Source: Candidatus Dormiibacterota bacterium (GTDB lineage: Bacteria > Chloroflexota > Dormibacteria > UBA8260 > Bog-877). From it: a stretch of DNA of 12,577 bases. Of this stretch, positions 1 through 7,333 are shown piece by piece (position 1 is the stretch's first letter; every line of letters begins with the position of its first letter). A program made the position numbers and the translations under genes. The stretch is taken from positions 1 to 12,577 of the forward strand of contig PLTL01000031.1 of assembly GCA_003164475.1 (NCBI GenBank), written 5' to 3'. Below the pieces are notes generated by a model. The model was given only the letters and a program-made list of their open reading frames with translations. It was not told the DNA's origin and searched no databases.

Positions 1-2
1 CC

Positions 3-2084
3 GCGAGCTTCACCCTGGATGGGTTGTCCGTGACCGTGGCCGGGACGGCGGTGGGGACGGTCGGAACGTTCGACGCGGCGCCGGCAGGAAGCGCACTGCA
101 GTCGGCGTCGGCAACGGGTGTGGAGCCTTACACGGAGCTGACGGTCACTGCGATCCCGTTCGGCACGGCGAACCCAGAGGAGCCGGGCCTGGGGGTGGCC
201 GAAGCTGGATCCGCGACGGCAGCCCGGACGGACCTGCAGGAGTTCCGCGACAGCCAGAACGCCGTGCACCTCGCCGCGCCCACGACACTCCTCTTCGGCC
301 AGGAGGTGGTGGGAGATGCCTCCCTGGTCGATCTGAGCCTGGATAGCCCCACCCCCTCACCGACCGTGGTGCTCGAGTGGGTCGCGGACGCGGGACCACG
401 GATGTGGATGGTCCAGGCCGCATCCGAGGTGCCCGCCGGCTCGGCGCCCGCCAGCGTCAGCGCGGCCGAAGCCGCGCTCTCGACCCTCACCGTCAGTGCA
501 GCGCCGCCCGCCCTGGCCGCGCCCACCACCATCGGCGGCCCCCTCGAGAGTGGGAGCACGCCACCGGCACCGCAGCCTCAGCCGATCCAGTCGTTGACCG
601 CGATGGAGCCGGTGGCAACGCCGTCGTGGTGGAGTGGCCTATGCGACACCAACAACTACTCGGCGGCCTCGGTGGCGCTGACGGGTCAGGCCATCGCCTC
701 GTACCCGCTCAGCTCGGACGCGGATTGGGAGGGGCTGGTCGCCTGCGGACCGCGTCCGTACTACGACGAGGGGCCCGACATCTCGGTGCGCCTGCCAGGC
801 TCCGTCTGGGGGGTGCTCGAGTGGGAATGCGTCGAGCTCAGCATGCGCTGGATGTACGAGGCCTGGGGCGTGGAGCCCTACCCGGCGAATGGCAGCGGCG
901 TGGTGTGGAACTATGCGGCGACCAAGGCGTCGTTCAATCCCTCGGGCCCGAACCTCGAGGCGATCCCCAACAACGGCGCGGGGCCCCTGCCCCAACCCGG
1001 TGATGTCCTCAGCTTCGGCGCCACCACCGAGGACGGCCACACCGCCGTGGTGACCAACGTGGACGTCGACGCCAGTGGGAGCGGCACCGTGACCATCCTG
1101 GAGGAGAACGCCTCGTCGACGGGATGGGACAGCGTGCCGGTCAGCGACGGGGTTCTCGGCGGCTACGACGGCGGCGTCTCCGGCTGGCTGCACAACCCTG
1201 GATACACGCCGGTGACAGAGGTGACGCCGAGCAGCTACGTGATGGGCAACTTCTCGGGAAGCGGCCCGGCCGACGTCGGAGCCATCATTGGGGGGAGCAC
1301 GTGGGTGATGCCGTCCACCGGCTCCAGCTTGGATCCGGCGACCATGTGGTCAACTCACGCAAGCGTCGGCAACGGTCCTACCCTGGTCGGCGACGTCACC
1401 GGAGACGGCAGAGACGATCTGGTGACCACGGGCGCAAATGGCACCTGGGTTTCGCTCTCCACCGGGACCGGATTCCAGGCGCAGCAGCAATGGTCGAGCC
1501 AGCCTTTCCTGGGGACACAGGCAACCCTGCTCGCGGACCTCACCGGCAATGGTCGGGACGACCTCGTCGCGGTCAACGACAACGACGTGATGGTCATGCT
1601 CTCCACGGGCTCGGGCTTCTCGCCGCCGGTGGAATGGTCCTCCACCGCCTTCTCGGGGACTCAGGCCACTCTGGCGGGTGACGTGACCGGTGACGGCATG
1701 GATGACCTGATCGCCGTCAACAGCGGCTCCACCTGGGTCCTGCCCTCGACCGGGACCGGGTTTGGCCAGCCAGAGGAATGGTCCACCCAGGCCTTCGCCG
1801 GGACGCTGGCCACCTTCGCGGCGGACCTCACCGGCAACGGAAGGACCGATCTGATCGCTGTCGGCGCGAGCAGCGTCTCGGTGATGCTCTCCACGGGGAC
1901 GGCGTTCGCCTCACCCGCGGTGTGGGCCAACATCCCCTTCGCCGGTTCCACGGCGACCCTGGTCGGGGACATCACCGGGCCGGGCTCCGTCTCCCTGGTG
2001 GCCATCGACGGAGATGTCGTGTGGGTGATGCAATCGACGGGCTCGGGATTCGACAGGCCCCGGCCCTGGGCACTCCCCAGCTAG
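3..2084 (+). CDS. CHAP-domain cell-wall hydrolase with C-terminal VCBS/FG-GAP repeats (5' partial)
   Basis: The frame is open to the left edge, so the true start and any signal peptide lie outside the window; a TTG at 24 is the first possible start and residues are numbered from it (686 aa). Residues 1-200 are rich in Ala, Ser, Thr and Pro, as in exported linkers. Residues about 205-395 resemble a CHAP domain: the candidate nucleophile is Cys269 in WECVELSMRW, the His is His339 in DGHTAVV, and the acidic/Asn partner lies at 360-362 (EEN). Cys207 and Cys241 could form a disulfide. Six 48-residue VCBS/FG-GAP units follow (406-686), with DxTGDGxDD-type calcium-loop motifs. CHAP enzymes cut peptidoglycan amide bonds, and the repeats probably form a propeller that binds a surface partner. 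Export and substrate are inferred. The stop codon shares CTAG with the convergent gene on the other strand. Confidence 0.85.
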   Translation, partial: ASFTLDGLSVTVAGTAVGTVGTFDAAPAGSALQSASATGVEPYTELTVTAIPFGTANPEEPGLGVAEAGSATAARTDLQEFRDSQNAVHLAAPTTLLFGQEVVGDASLVDLSLDSPTPSPTVVLEWVADAGPRMWMVQAASEVPAGSAPASVSAAEAALSTLTVSAAPPALAAPTTIGGPLESGSTPPAPQPQPIQSLTAMEPVATPSWWSGLCDTNNYSAASVALTGQAIASYPLSSDADWEGLVACGPRPYYDEGPDISVRLPGSVWGVLEWECVELSMRWMYEAWGVEPYPANGSGVVWNYAATKASFNPSGPNLEAIPNNGAGPLPQPGDVLSFGATTEDGHTAVVTNVDVDASGSGTVTILEENASSTGWDSVPVSDGVLGGYDGGVSGWLHNPGYTPVTEVTPSSYVMGNFSGSGPADVGAIIGGSTWVMPSTGSSLDPATMWSTHASVGNGPTLVGDVTGDGRDDLVTTGANGTWVSLSTGTGFQAQQQWSSQPFLGTQATLLADLTGNGRDDLVAVNDNDVMVMLSTGSGFSPPVEWSSTAFSGTQATLAGDVTGDGMDDLIAVNSGSTWVLPSTGTGFGQPEEWSTQAFAGTLATFAADLTGNGRTDLIAVGASSVSVMLSTGTAFASPAVWANIPFAGSTATLVGDITGPGSVSLVAIDGDVVWVMQSTGSGFDRPRPWALPS
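1248..2081 (+). repeat. Six tandem 144-bp (48-residue) VCBS/FG-GAP coding repeats
   Basis: Counting from the calcium-loop Asp (Asn in unit 1), the units begin at 1248, 1392, 1536, 1680, 1824 and 1968, an exact 144-nt period with no indel. Each unit has a (D/N)xTGxG loop followed by a DL(V/I) strand, then a (W/S/M)VxxSTG strand and a W/F-containing turn. The first unit (NFSGSG) and last unit (DITGPGSVSL) have lost most acidic ligands, so probably only the middle four bind calcium. Units 2 and 4 share GDVTGDG, while units 3 and 5 share ADLTGNG and VMLSTG. This alternation implies duplication of a two-unit block. Confidence 0.85.
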
Positions 2085-5000
2085 CTCGGGGCCCCGGAAG
2101 TCGGCGGCCGGTCCTCCCCTGCGGGTCGCTCCGGCTTGCGCACGACCAAGTGGACGCCCGAGGCGGCGGTGCGAAGTTCCTCGTGGCTGACCAGGTGATC
2201 CATCGCCTTGAGTTCGTCGGTGAGCCGGCGCAACCGGTCCGGGGGCAGCTTCTGGTGGAGATTGACACTGCGGAGAAGCCAGTCCACGGTGAAGGAGAGT
2301 TCGCCGAACCAGTCGACCTCGACGATCTCGCACGATTCGAAGAGCTCCTCCACCCCCCACGGCGTCATGTTGAAGTAGTGGTAGGGAACGGCATGCAGCG
2401 GCTGCATGAAAGCGACCTCGGTCAGGATCACCCCGCCGGGTCGCACCACGCGGATGAGCTCGCGTGCCGCCTCGAACGGACGGGCGACGTGTTCGAAAAC
2501 GGCCTGGCTGAAGACGAGATCAAAGGTGTTGTCGGCGAACGGCAGTGCGTGGATGTCCGCGTAGATGTCGGCGAGCTCGAACTTGAGGAACTCGGCGTTG
2601 AGGTGGCGAGGATCGACGCGGCGCCGATCGCCGCCACCGATCTCGAGGATCATCCCGGTGGACGGACACTCGGCGATGCAGCGCTCGATCACCTCGCTGT
2701 AGGGGTTGCCGCGGTTGATGGCCCCGGGTGCGGCGAAGCCAGGGGGGGCGCCCCTAGGGCCCCAGAGGACCAGTTCCTCGAAATAGACCTGGGCTCCGGC
2801 CGAGTCCGGGTTGCCCGCCCCGCGGGGCCGGATGACGATGGTGTGGGGGGCGAAGTCGAGATCCTGCGCGATCGGGATCCCCGCCATCGTGGAACCGTCC
2901 GCCTGGAAGAGATCGACGCTGCCCACCAACGTGCTGTCGAGGAAGAGGTCGGCGATCCCCGAGCTGGGGTGGTGGAGGAGGCGGACCACGGCGTCGGTGA
3001 AGCTGCCCCGGAACTGGATCGAATCGGCGGGCGACCCCTCGGAGTGGACCCATCCCGACGGGTCGCGCTCCCACCGGCCGCGGAGCTCGATGCCGGGAGC
3101 CGCGGCGGTGAGGCGGAGCTCGCCGGGCACCGGGACGATCCGGGCGGTGCCGATCACGGCCGGTTCCTCGGGCTCGGCGCGGAAGTCGAACTTCCCGTTG
3201 TGGATCACCCCCACCACGCCACAGCTCGCGCAGACGATCTGACCGGACCGGGCGTGACCATCGGTGGTGACCACCCTGGCCCGCACCTGGACCTGCCTCC
3301 GGCAGGACGGGCATGCGAGACGCTCAATGACCTCGATCCGAGCGTCGCCGGTTGGCGCCGGCGCGCCGATGTCGGGGAGCGGACGGGGGTGCTCCGCCAC
3401 CTCCTCTGCGCCGAGGCCAGCCCCGGTCTCGACGGCGCCGGGCGGCAGGGCGGGGATCGCAGCAGCTATCGGGCGCTCGACGGACGCGCCGGAGCCGGCG
3501 GTCGACGTGCCGGTCACGCGGTTGTACTCGCGGTTCACCCCGGCCACCATGCGATCGACGGAGTAGCGCTCCTCGAAGAGCTGCCGCGAGCGGGCCCCGA
3601 AGGCCGCGCGGAGATCCGCGGACTCGATCAGGCGAGCCAGGGCCGATTCGAGAGCCGCGGCGTCCCCCGGAGGGACCATGAAGCCGTTGCCCCCCTCCTC
3701 GACGATATCGACCATACCGCCCACCCGGCACGCAACCACGGGCTTGCCGACCCGCATCGCCTCGAGGAGGACGAGACCGAAGGATTCGAAGCGGGAGGGG
3801 GCCACCAGAATGTCGCAGCTCGCGTACTCGCGAAGCAGCGCATCCTCGGCGAGCAGGCCCTCGAAATGGATCCGAGCTCCCATTGCACCCGTCCCGGGCG
3901 AGGCTTCGAACCGCTCCCGCACGGTGCGCCCGTCGGGCCAGGGGTGGGCGTCCTTGCCGACGATGGTGAAGTCCACGTCCGGGAAGCGAGCCGCCAGGCG
4001 GGGCGCGCACTCGAGCAGCGTGTCGATGCCCTTCCTCGGCTCCAGACGGCCCACGAAGAGGACCGTCAGCCGACCCGGGTGGTCCTCCGGTCGGACGCCC
4101 GGCGGCGCCTCGTCGACCGCGTGGGCAACGTAGCCCACCCGTTCCGGGTCAAACGTGATGCCATAGCGCTGCTCGATCTCCGCGACGATGGCGGGCCCGC
4201 ACGCGAGCAGCCGATCGGCGCGCAGGTAGCAGGACCGCTCGACCCGCTCGAGCGCGTCCAGCTCCCGGCTTGACGCGCCGAGGACGGGGTCGACGGCGCG
4301 CGTGGAGCGGAGCGGAGTGTACAGACCCAGGACGGTGTGGTACCTGCCGGTGAGCAGCGCCGCGATGCCCTCGGAGTCCCAGTTGGGAAACTGAACGATA
4401 TCGACGGGGCGCCACCTCTGGATGCGGTCCAGCTCATCCAGCAGTGACGCCGAGTAGTCCCAGGCGCGTGGGGGGACCTCGATGCCTGTCGGGGCGGGAT
4501 GGGGACGGACGCAGACGCGGTGGACCCAAATGCCGTCCTCGAGATCCACGCGGTCGTGATCCTCGCCTCGGGTCAGCGCGTGAACGATGTGTCCGGCACG
4601 CGCCAGCCCCTCGGCGAGGGTGAAGACGACCCGAGCGATCCCATTGAGGGGCGCCGGTGGCCACTCCTGGATCAGAAGGCAGACGTTAAGCCGCCGTCCG
4701 GTGGGGCGCAGCGTCGCGTACGGCATGAGCGGCGGTGGCGAGTCGAAGAACGCCGGATCGCGGTGCCGGGGCTCTCCCCGGAGGTGGGCGCGGAGGCCGG
4801 CGTCGAAGGCGCGCGGGAGGTCTCGCTCGAATCGCTCGGCGTCCTCGCTGGCGAGGCTGCCGTAGGCGAGGCACCGCCGCAGGTCCGCCCGATGGCCCTC
4901 GACGAATCCGGCGAGCTGCTGGCACACGTCCGCGAACGACCCGTAGGGCAAGCCGTGCTTCAGGCTGAAGTAGCACGTGTTCTTGAAGACGCTGTACCGA

Positions 5001-5689
5001 TCTTTGAGCGCCCGGTTGGCGTCACGGACCTCGCTGCGCAGGAACTTGTGGTAGACGAAGCCGTCGTCGATCAGCTTGACCAGCATCCCCCGCTCGATCA
5101 GGCGCAGGCAGACGTCGGTCTCCTCGAGGTAGTACTCGAACTCCTCGTCGAAGCCGCCGATCCCGGCGAGGGCGCTCCGGCGGAACGAGGCATTTGTCCC
5201 GATGCAGTAGGGGAACTCCGGGGTGGCCGGGGTGCTGTAGTAGGCGGTTGGATTCACGGGACCGTCATCGATACGAGCTATGCCGAAGCGGTTGGCCATG
5301 CTGTAGCGCGCCTGCAGGCGGGCGCCAGTGTGGTCGTAGACGGGGCCGCCGGCGGCGGCGACTTCGTCAGCGTCATAGGCACCGACGATGCGGGTCAACC
5401 AAGCGGGATCGGGATAGGCATCGTCGTCGATAAAGGCGACCAGCTCACCGGCCGCGGCCGCCAGTCCAATGTTGCGGGACTCGGAGAGATTCCTTCTGGG
5501 GCAGACGGCCCTCTTGATGCGGCCCGCGTAACCGTCGAGCAGCGTGGCCGTGCCGTCCGTGGACGGGCCGTTGACGACCACGACCTCGAAGTTGTCGTAG
5601 TCGAGCTGCCGGAGCGACTCGAGGAGGATGCCCAGGCTGGCGGCTCGGTTGTAGGTGTTGACGATCACCGAGACCGATGGGTGGTTCAC
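2081..5689 (-). CDS. Multidomain fusion: GT2 glycosyltransferase - GT4 glycosyltransferase - zinc ribbon - beta-sandwich - SAM methyltransferase
   Basis: I chose GTG at 5689 (1202 aa) because the GT2 fold begins immediately after it (VSVIVNTYNR). It also overlaps the upstream gene's TGA as GTGA, whereas the longer frame to 5857 would overlap that gene by 172 bp. Domains: GT2 at about 5-310, with DDD at 88-90 as the nucleotide-sugar/metal motif and EETD at 189-192. GT4 (GT-B fold) spans about 334-725, with the EX7E pair Glu635/Glu643. A Pro/Ala/Gly-rich linker (726-785) leads to a Trm112-like zinc ribbon (CPSC 793-796, CASC 820-823), a galactose-binding-like jelly roll (about 867-977) and a class I methyltransferase (992-1202; LEIGGGD at 1015-1021, LPFADNTFD at 1049-1057). 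It probably adds two sugars and a methyl group to a growing cytoplasmic glycan. Acceptor and methylated position are unknown. No signal peptide or membrane segment is seen. Confidence 0.88.
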   Translation of the reverse strand: MNHPSVSVIVNTYNRAASLGILLESLRQLDYDNFEVVVVNGPSTDGTATLLDGYAGRIKRAVCPRRNLSESRNIGLAAAAGELVAFIDDDAYPDPAWLTRIVGAYDADEVAAAGGPVYDHTGARLQARYSMANRFGIARIDDGPVNPTAYYSTPATPEFPYCIGTNASFRRSALAGIGGFDEEFEYYLEETDVCLRLIERGMLVKLIDDGFVYHKFLRSEVRDANRALKDRYSVFKNTCYFSLKHGLPYGSFADVCQQLAGFVEGHRADLRRCLAYGSLASEDAERFERDLPRAFDAGLRAHLRGEPRHRDPAFFDSPPPLMPYATLRPTGRRLNVCLLIQEWPPAPLNGIARVVFTLAEGLARAGHIVHALTRGEDHDRVDLEDGIWVHRVCVRPHPAPTGIEVPPRAWDYSASLLDELDRIQRWRPVDIVQFPNWDSEGIAALLTGRYHTVLGLYTPLRSTRAVDPVLGASSRELDALERVERSCYLRADRLLACGPAIVAEIEQRYGITFDPERVGYVAHAVDEAPPGVRPEDHPGRLTVLFVGRLEPRKGIDTLLECAPRLAARFPDVDFTIVGKDAHPWPDGRTVRERFEASPGTGAMGARIHFEGLLAEDALLREYASCDILVAPSRFESFGLVLLEAMRVGKPVVACRVGGMVDIVEEGGNGFMVPPGDAAALESALARLIESADLRAAFGARSRQLFEERYSVDRMVAGVNREYNRVTGTSTAGSGASVERPIAAAIPALPPGAVETGAGLGAEEVAEHPRPLPDIGAPAPTGDARIEVIERLACPSCRRQVQVRARVVTTDGHARSGQIVCASCGVVGVIHNGKFDFRAEPEEPAVIGTARIVPVPGELRLTAAAPGIELRGRWERDPSGWVHSEGSPADSIQFRGSFTDAVVRLLHHPSSGIADLFLDSTLVGSVDLFQADGSTMAGIPIAQDLDFAPHTIVIRPRGAGNPDSAGAQVYFEELVLWGPRGAPPGFAAPGAINRGNPYSEVIERCIAECPSTGMILEIGGGDRRRVDPRHLNAEFLKFELADIYADIHALPFADNTFDLVFSQAVFEHVARPFEAARELIRVVRPGGVILTEVAFMQPLHAVPYHYFNMTPWGVEELFESCEIVEVDWFGELSFTVDWLLRSVNLHQKLPPDRLRRLTDELKAMDHLVSHEELRTAASGVHLVVRKPERPAGEDRPPTSGAPS

Positions 5690-6924
5690 GTGGAGGTCGC
5701 CGTGACCAGAGGCCGGCTCTCGGCGTCCGCGCCTCCTCCCAGCAGCGGAGTGTCGCGCGAGGCCCTCAGGGCGGCCCACTCGAGGAGCTCGACGAAGCCG
5801 TCTCGGAAGGCCTCTGCCGAGTAGGAGCGCAGGTGCTGGGCGACGGCTCGCTGCCACTCCTCGCCGGGCATCGCACCCCGGCCGAGGGGGAGGCGCGGCA
5901 GCTCACCACCGCGTCGAGCGCGGATCATCTCGGTCATGAACTGGGACATCGCGTCCGCAAGTCCCGAGACGTCGCCGGGGGGAACGAGGGTTCCTAGGCC
6001 GGCCGTGATGTGGGGCAGGTTGGCGGCCTCGTAGGCGATGACGTAGCAACCTGCGGCGAGAGCCTCGATCACGGGGAGGCAGTACCCCTCGTGATAGGAG
6101 GGGACGATCAGGGCATCGCTCTCCGCATACAGGGCACCGAGTTGGCGATCCCCCGGCGACCGAACGATCCGGAGGAATTGCTGCAGCGAGTTCTCCTCGA
6201 TGAGCCCTTCTAGCTGGCTCAGGCAGTCGGGGGAGGAGAACAGATCGTTGCCGGCCATGGTCACCCGAAAGCCGGCCAGGCCCCGGCACCGCAGCTCCAC
6301 GACCGCCCGCGCCAGGTCGAGGACGCCCTTTGCCGCCACCAGACGGCCGACGGCGAGGAACTCAACGGTGTCGCCACCCCGGCCCACCCGAGGTGGCGCC
6401 GTGACGGCCGGTGGCAGGTGAAGCACGGTGAGCCTCTCTGCAGGAAGGCCGAAGGCCAGGAGGTCGTCCCGGTTGAACTCACTCACGCAAGCGATGCGAT
6501 CCGCCTCGAAGAGATTGTGCTTCTGCATCAGCGAGCGCTCGATCACCGGGCGCTGGCTCTCCTCGACCAGCTCGGATGGCGTCACGTTGTGGTACACGGA
6601 CAGCACCGGCTTGCCGGGTGGGACCAGGAAGATGGCGTTGAAGAGGTCGTAGTAAACCCCGAACTCGAAGAGGTGGGCGTCGGCATCGCGGAACTCCGGG
6701 TGCGAGATGAGGTCGCTCACGTCGCCGACCCTTACGATCTCCGGGTCACCGGTGTCCGACCCTTGGGTGAAGACGGTCACGCTCACGTCCGCGCCGGCGC
6801 GAGAGAGCTCGCGGATGATCCGCAGCTTGATCCCGACGCTTCCCGATATGGCGTCCGCCCCCACCACGACGCCCGAGTAGATGGCGAGGCGGAGGGGCCG
6901 CCGAAGCGGAGGCTCGGGGGACAT
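5686..6924 (-). CDS. GT4-family glycosyltransferase
   Basis: ATG at 6924 gives 412 aa; it lies 10 nt after the stop of the small upstream gene and just before the first Rossmann strand (RLAIYSG). A longer frame to 7053 would be antisense-like Arg/Ser-rich sequence and would overlap that gene. The protein has the two-domain GT-B layout. The N-terminal acceptor domain is at about 10-190 (SVYHNVTPSE, ADRIACVSEFN). The C-terminal donor domain is at about 200-370, with VGRLVAAKGVLDL and the EX7E motif Glu279/Glu287 in YHEGYCLPVIEAL. This is a retaining transferase of a nucleotide-sugar, cytoplasmic or peripheral to the membrane. The last bases overlap the GTG of the fusion gene, so the two are probably co-translated. 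Donor and acceptor cannot be read from the sequence; rhamnose is a guess from the rml genes nearby. Confidence 0.88.
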   Translation of the reverse strand: MSPEPPLRRPLRLAIYSGVVVGADAISGSVGIKLRIIRELSRAGADVSVTVFTQGSDTGDPEIVRVGDVSDLISHPEFRDADAHLFEFGVYYDLFNAIFLVPPGKPVLSVYHNVTPSELVEESQRPVIERSLMQKHNLFEADRIACVSEFNRDDLLAFGLPAERLTVLHLPPAVTAPPRVGRGGDTVEFLAVGRLVAAKGVLDLARAVVELRCRGLAGFRVTMAGNDLFSSPDCLSQLEGLIEENSLQQFLRIVRSPGDRQLGALYAESDALIVPSYHEGYCLPVIEALAAGCYVIAYEAANLPHITAGLGTLVPPGDVSGLADAMSQFMTEMIRARRGGELPRLPLGRGAMPGEEWQRAVAQHLRSYSAEAFRDGFVELLEWAALRASRDTPLLGGGADAESRPLVTATST

Positions 6925-6934
6925 CGTCGTGGAA

Positions 6935-7201
6935 TCAGCTGGCGTCGGTCCCGCGCGCGCTGTCGGGGGCGAGGCTCGCCAGACGTTCCTCGAGCCGAGC
7001 GATCCGCTGCTGCAGACGGCCCTCCTCCCTCTTTGCCTCGCGGGCCGCCGCATTCTGGGCGGAGACGGCGTTGAGCAGGACCGGGATGTACGCCTTGAGC
7101 GCCTCGGCTTCGGTCAATCCGGCGCTGACCCGCGCGTCGATCCTCCGGAGGATGGGACGGGCAAAGGGTCGCAGCAGGCGCTTGACGAGCTTCTGGAACA
7201 T
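6935..7201 (-). CDS. Small coiled-coil protein of unknown function
   Basis: This is an 88-aa frame starting at ATG 7201 and ending 10 nt before the GT4 start, so it fits as an operon member. Residues 1-24 are strongly basic and amphipathic (KRLLRPFARPILRR). Residues 28-50 form a predicted helix (EALKAYIPVLLNAVSAQN). Residues 50-77 have a 3-4-3 spacing of Leu63, Ile67, Leu70, Leu74 and Leu77, typical of a short coiled coil. It has no membrane segment and no catalytic motif. Similar basic-helix plus coiled-coil stretches occur, from memory, at the N-termini of some actinobacterial glycan methyltransferases and glycosyltransferases, so this may be a detached or shortened version that tethers the enzymes. 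That role is inference. A weak AAGG lies about 13 nt before the start. It could be missed by gene callers. Confidence 0.65.
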   Translation of the reverse strand: MFQKLVKRLLRPFARPILRRIDARVSAGLTEAEALKAYIPVLLNAVSAQNAAAREAKREEGRLQQRIARLEERLASLAPDSARGTDAS

Positions 7202-7333
7202 GCGATCGACGACCTTGGGAAGCTAGGTGATTTTGCAGACATCGACGCAAATGCACATGTCCGTGCCGGTAGTCTACAGCATTCCCCGGCGGTGCCAGGG
7301 CGCGCGGCGCGTCCCGAGTCCGTCTGGAGTCTC
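7202..7333 (-). other. Spacer between membrane protein and coiled-coil gene, with a GC hairpin
   Basis: This 132-nt spacer separates two same-strand genes. An imperfect hairpin at 7298-7315 (7-bp stem, one bulged base, 3-nt loop) lies about 19 nt after the membrane protein stop. No T tract follows it on the - strand, so it is not a classical intrinsic terminator, though it could be a weak one or a processing site. The part closer to 7201 is locally A/T-richer and could hold a promoter for the downstream three genes. A weak TTGCGT / TAGCTT pair with 19-nt spacing is the best I see and is not convincing. Confidence 0.3.

Noticed and set aside
1778..4273. 831-codon open frame on the + strand
   Set aside because: It runs antisense to the fusion glycosyltransferase and across the 3' end of the CHAP gene. 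The translation is rich in Arg, Gly, His and Asp with no domain motif, as expected of a GC-rich shadow frame.
4499..5824. 441-codon open frame on the + strand
   Set aside because: It is antisense to the GT2 and early GT4 domains, which carry clear catalytic motifs. The reading is Glu/Val/Asp-rich without family features.
5690..5857. Upstream start for the fusion glycosyltransferase
   Set aside because: It would add 56 Arg/Ala-rich residues with no GT2 features and overlap the upstream gene by 172 bp. GTG 5689 gives a 4-nt overlap and starts directly at the fold.
7298..7315. Intrinsic terminator after the membrane protein gene
   Set aside because: The hairpin exists but has a bulge and no following T tract on the - strand, so I list it only as part of the spacer.
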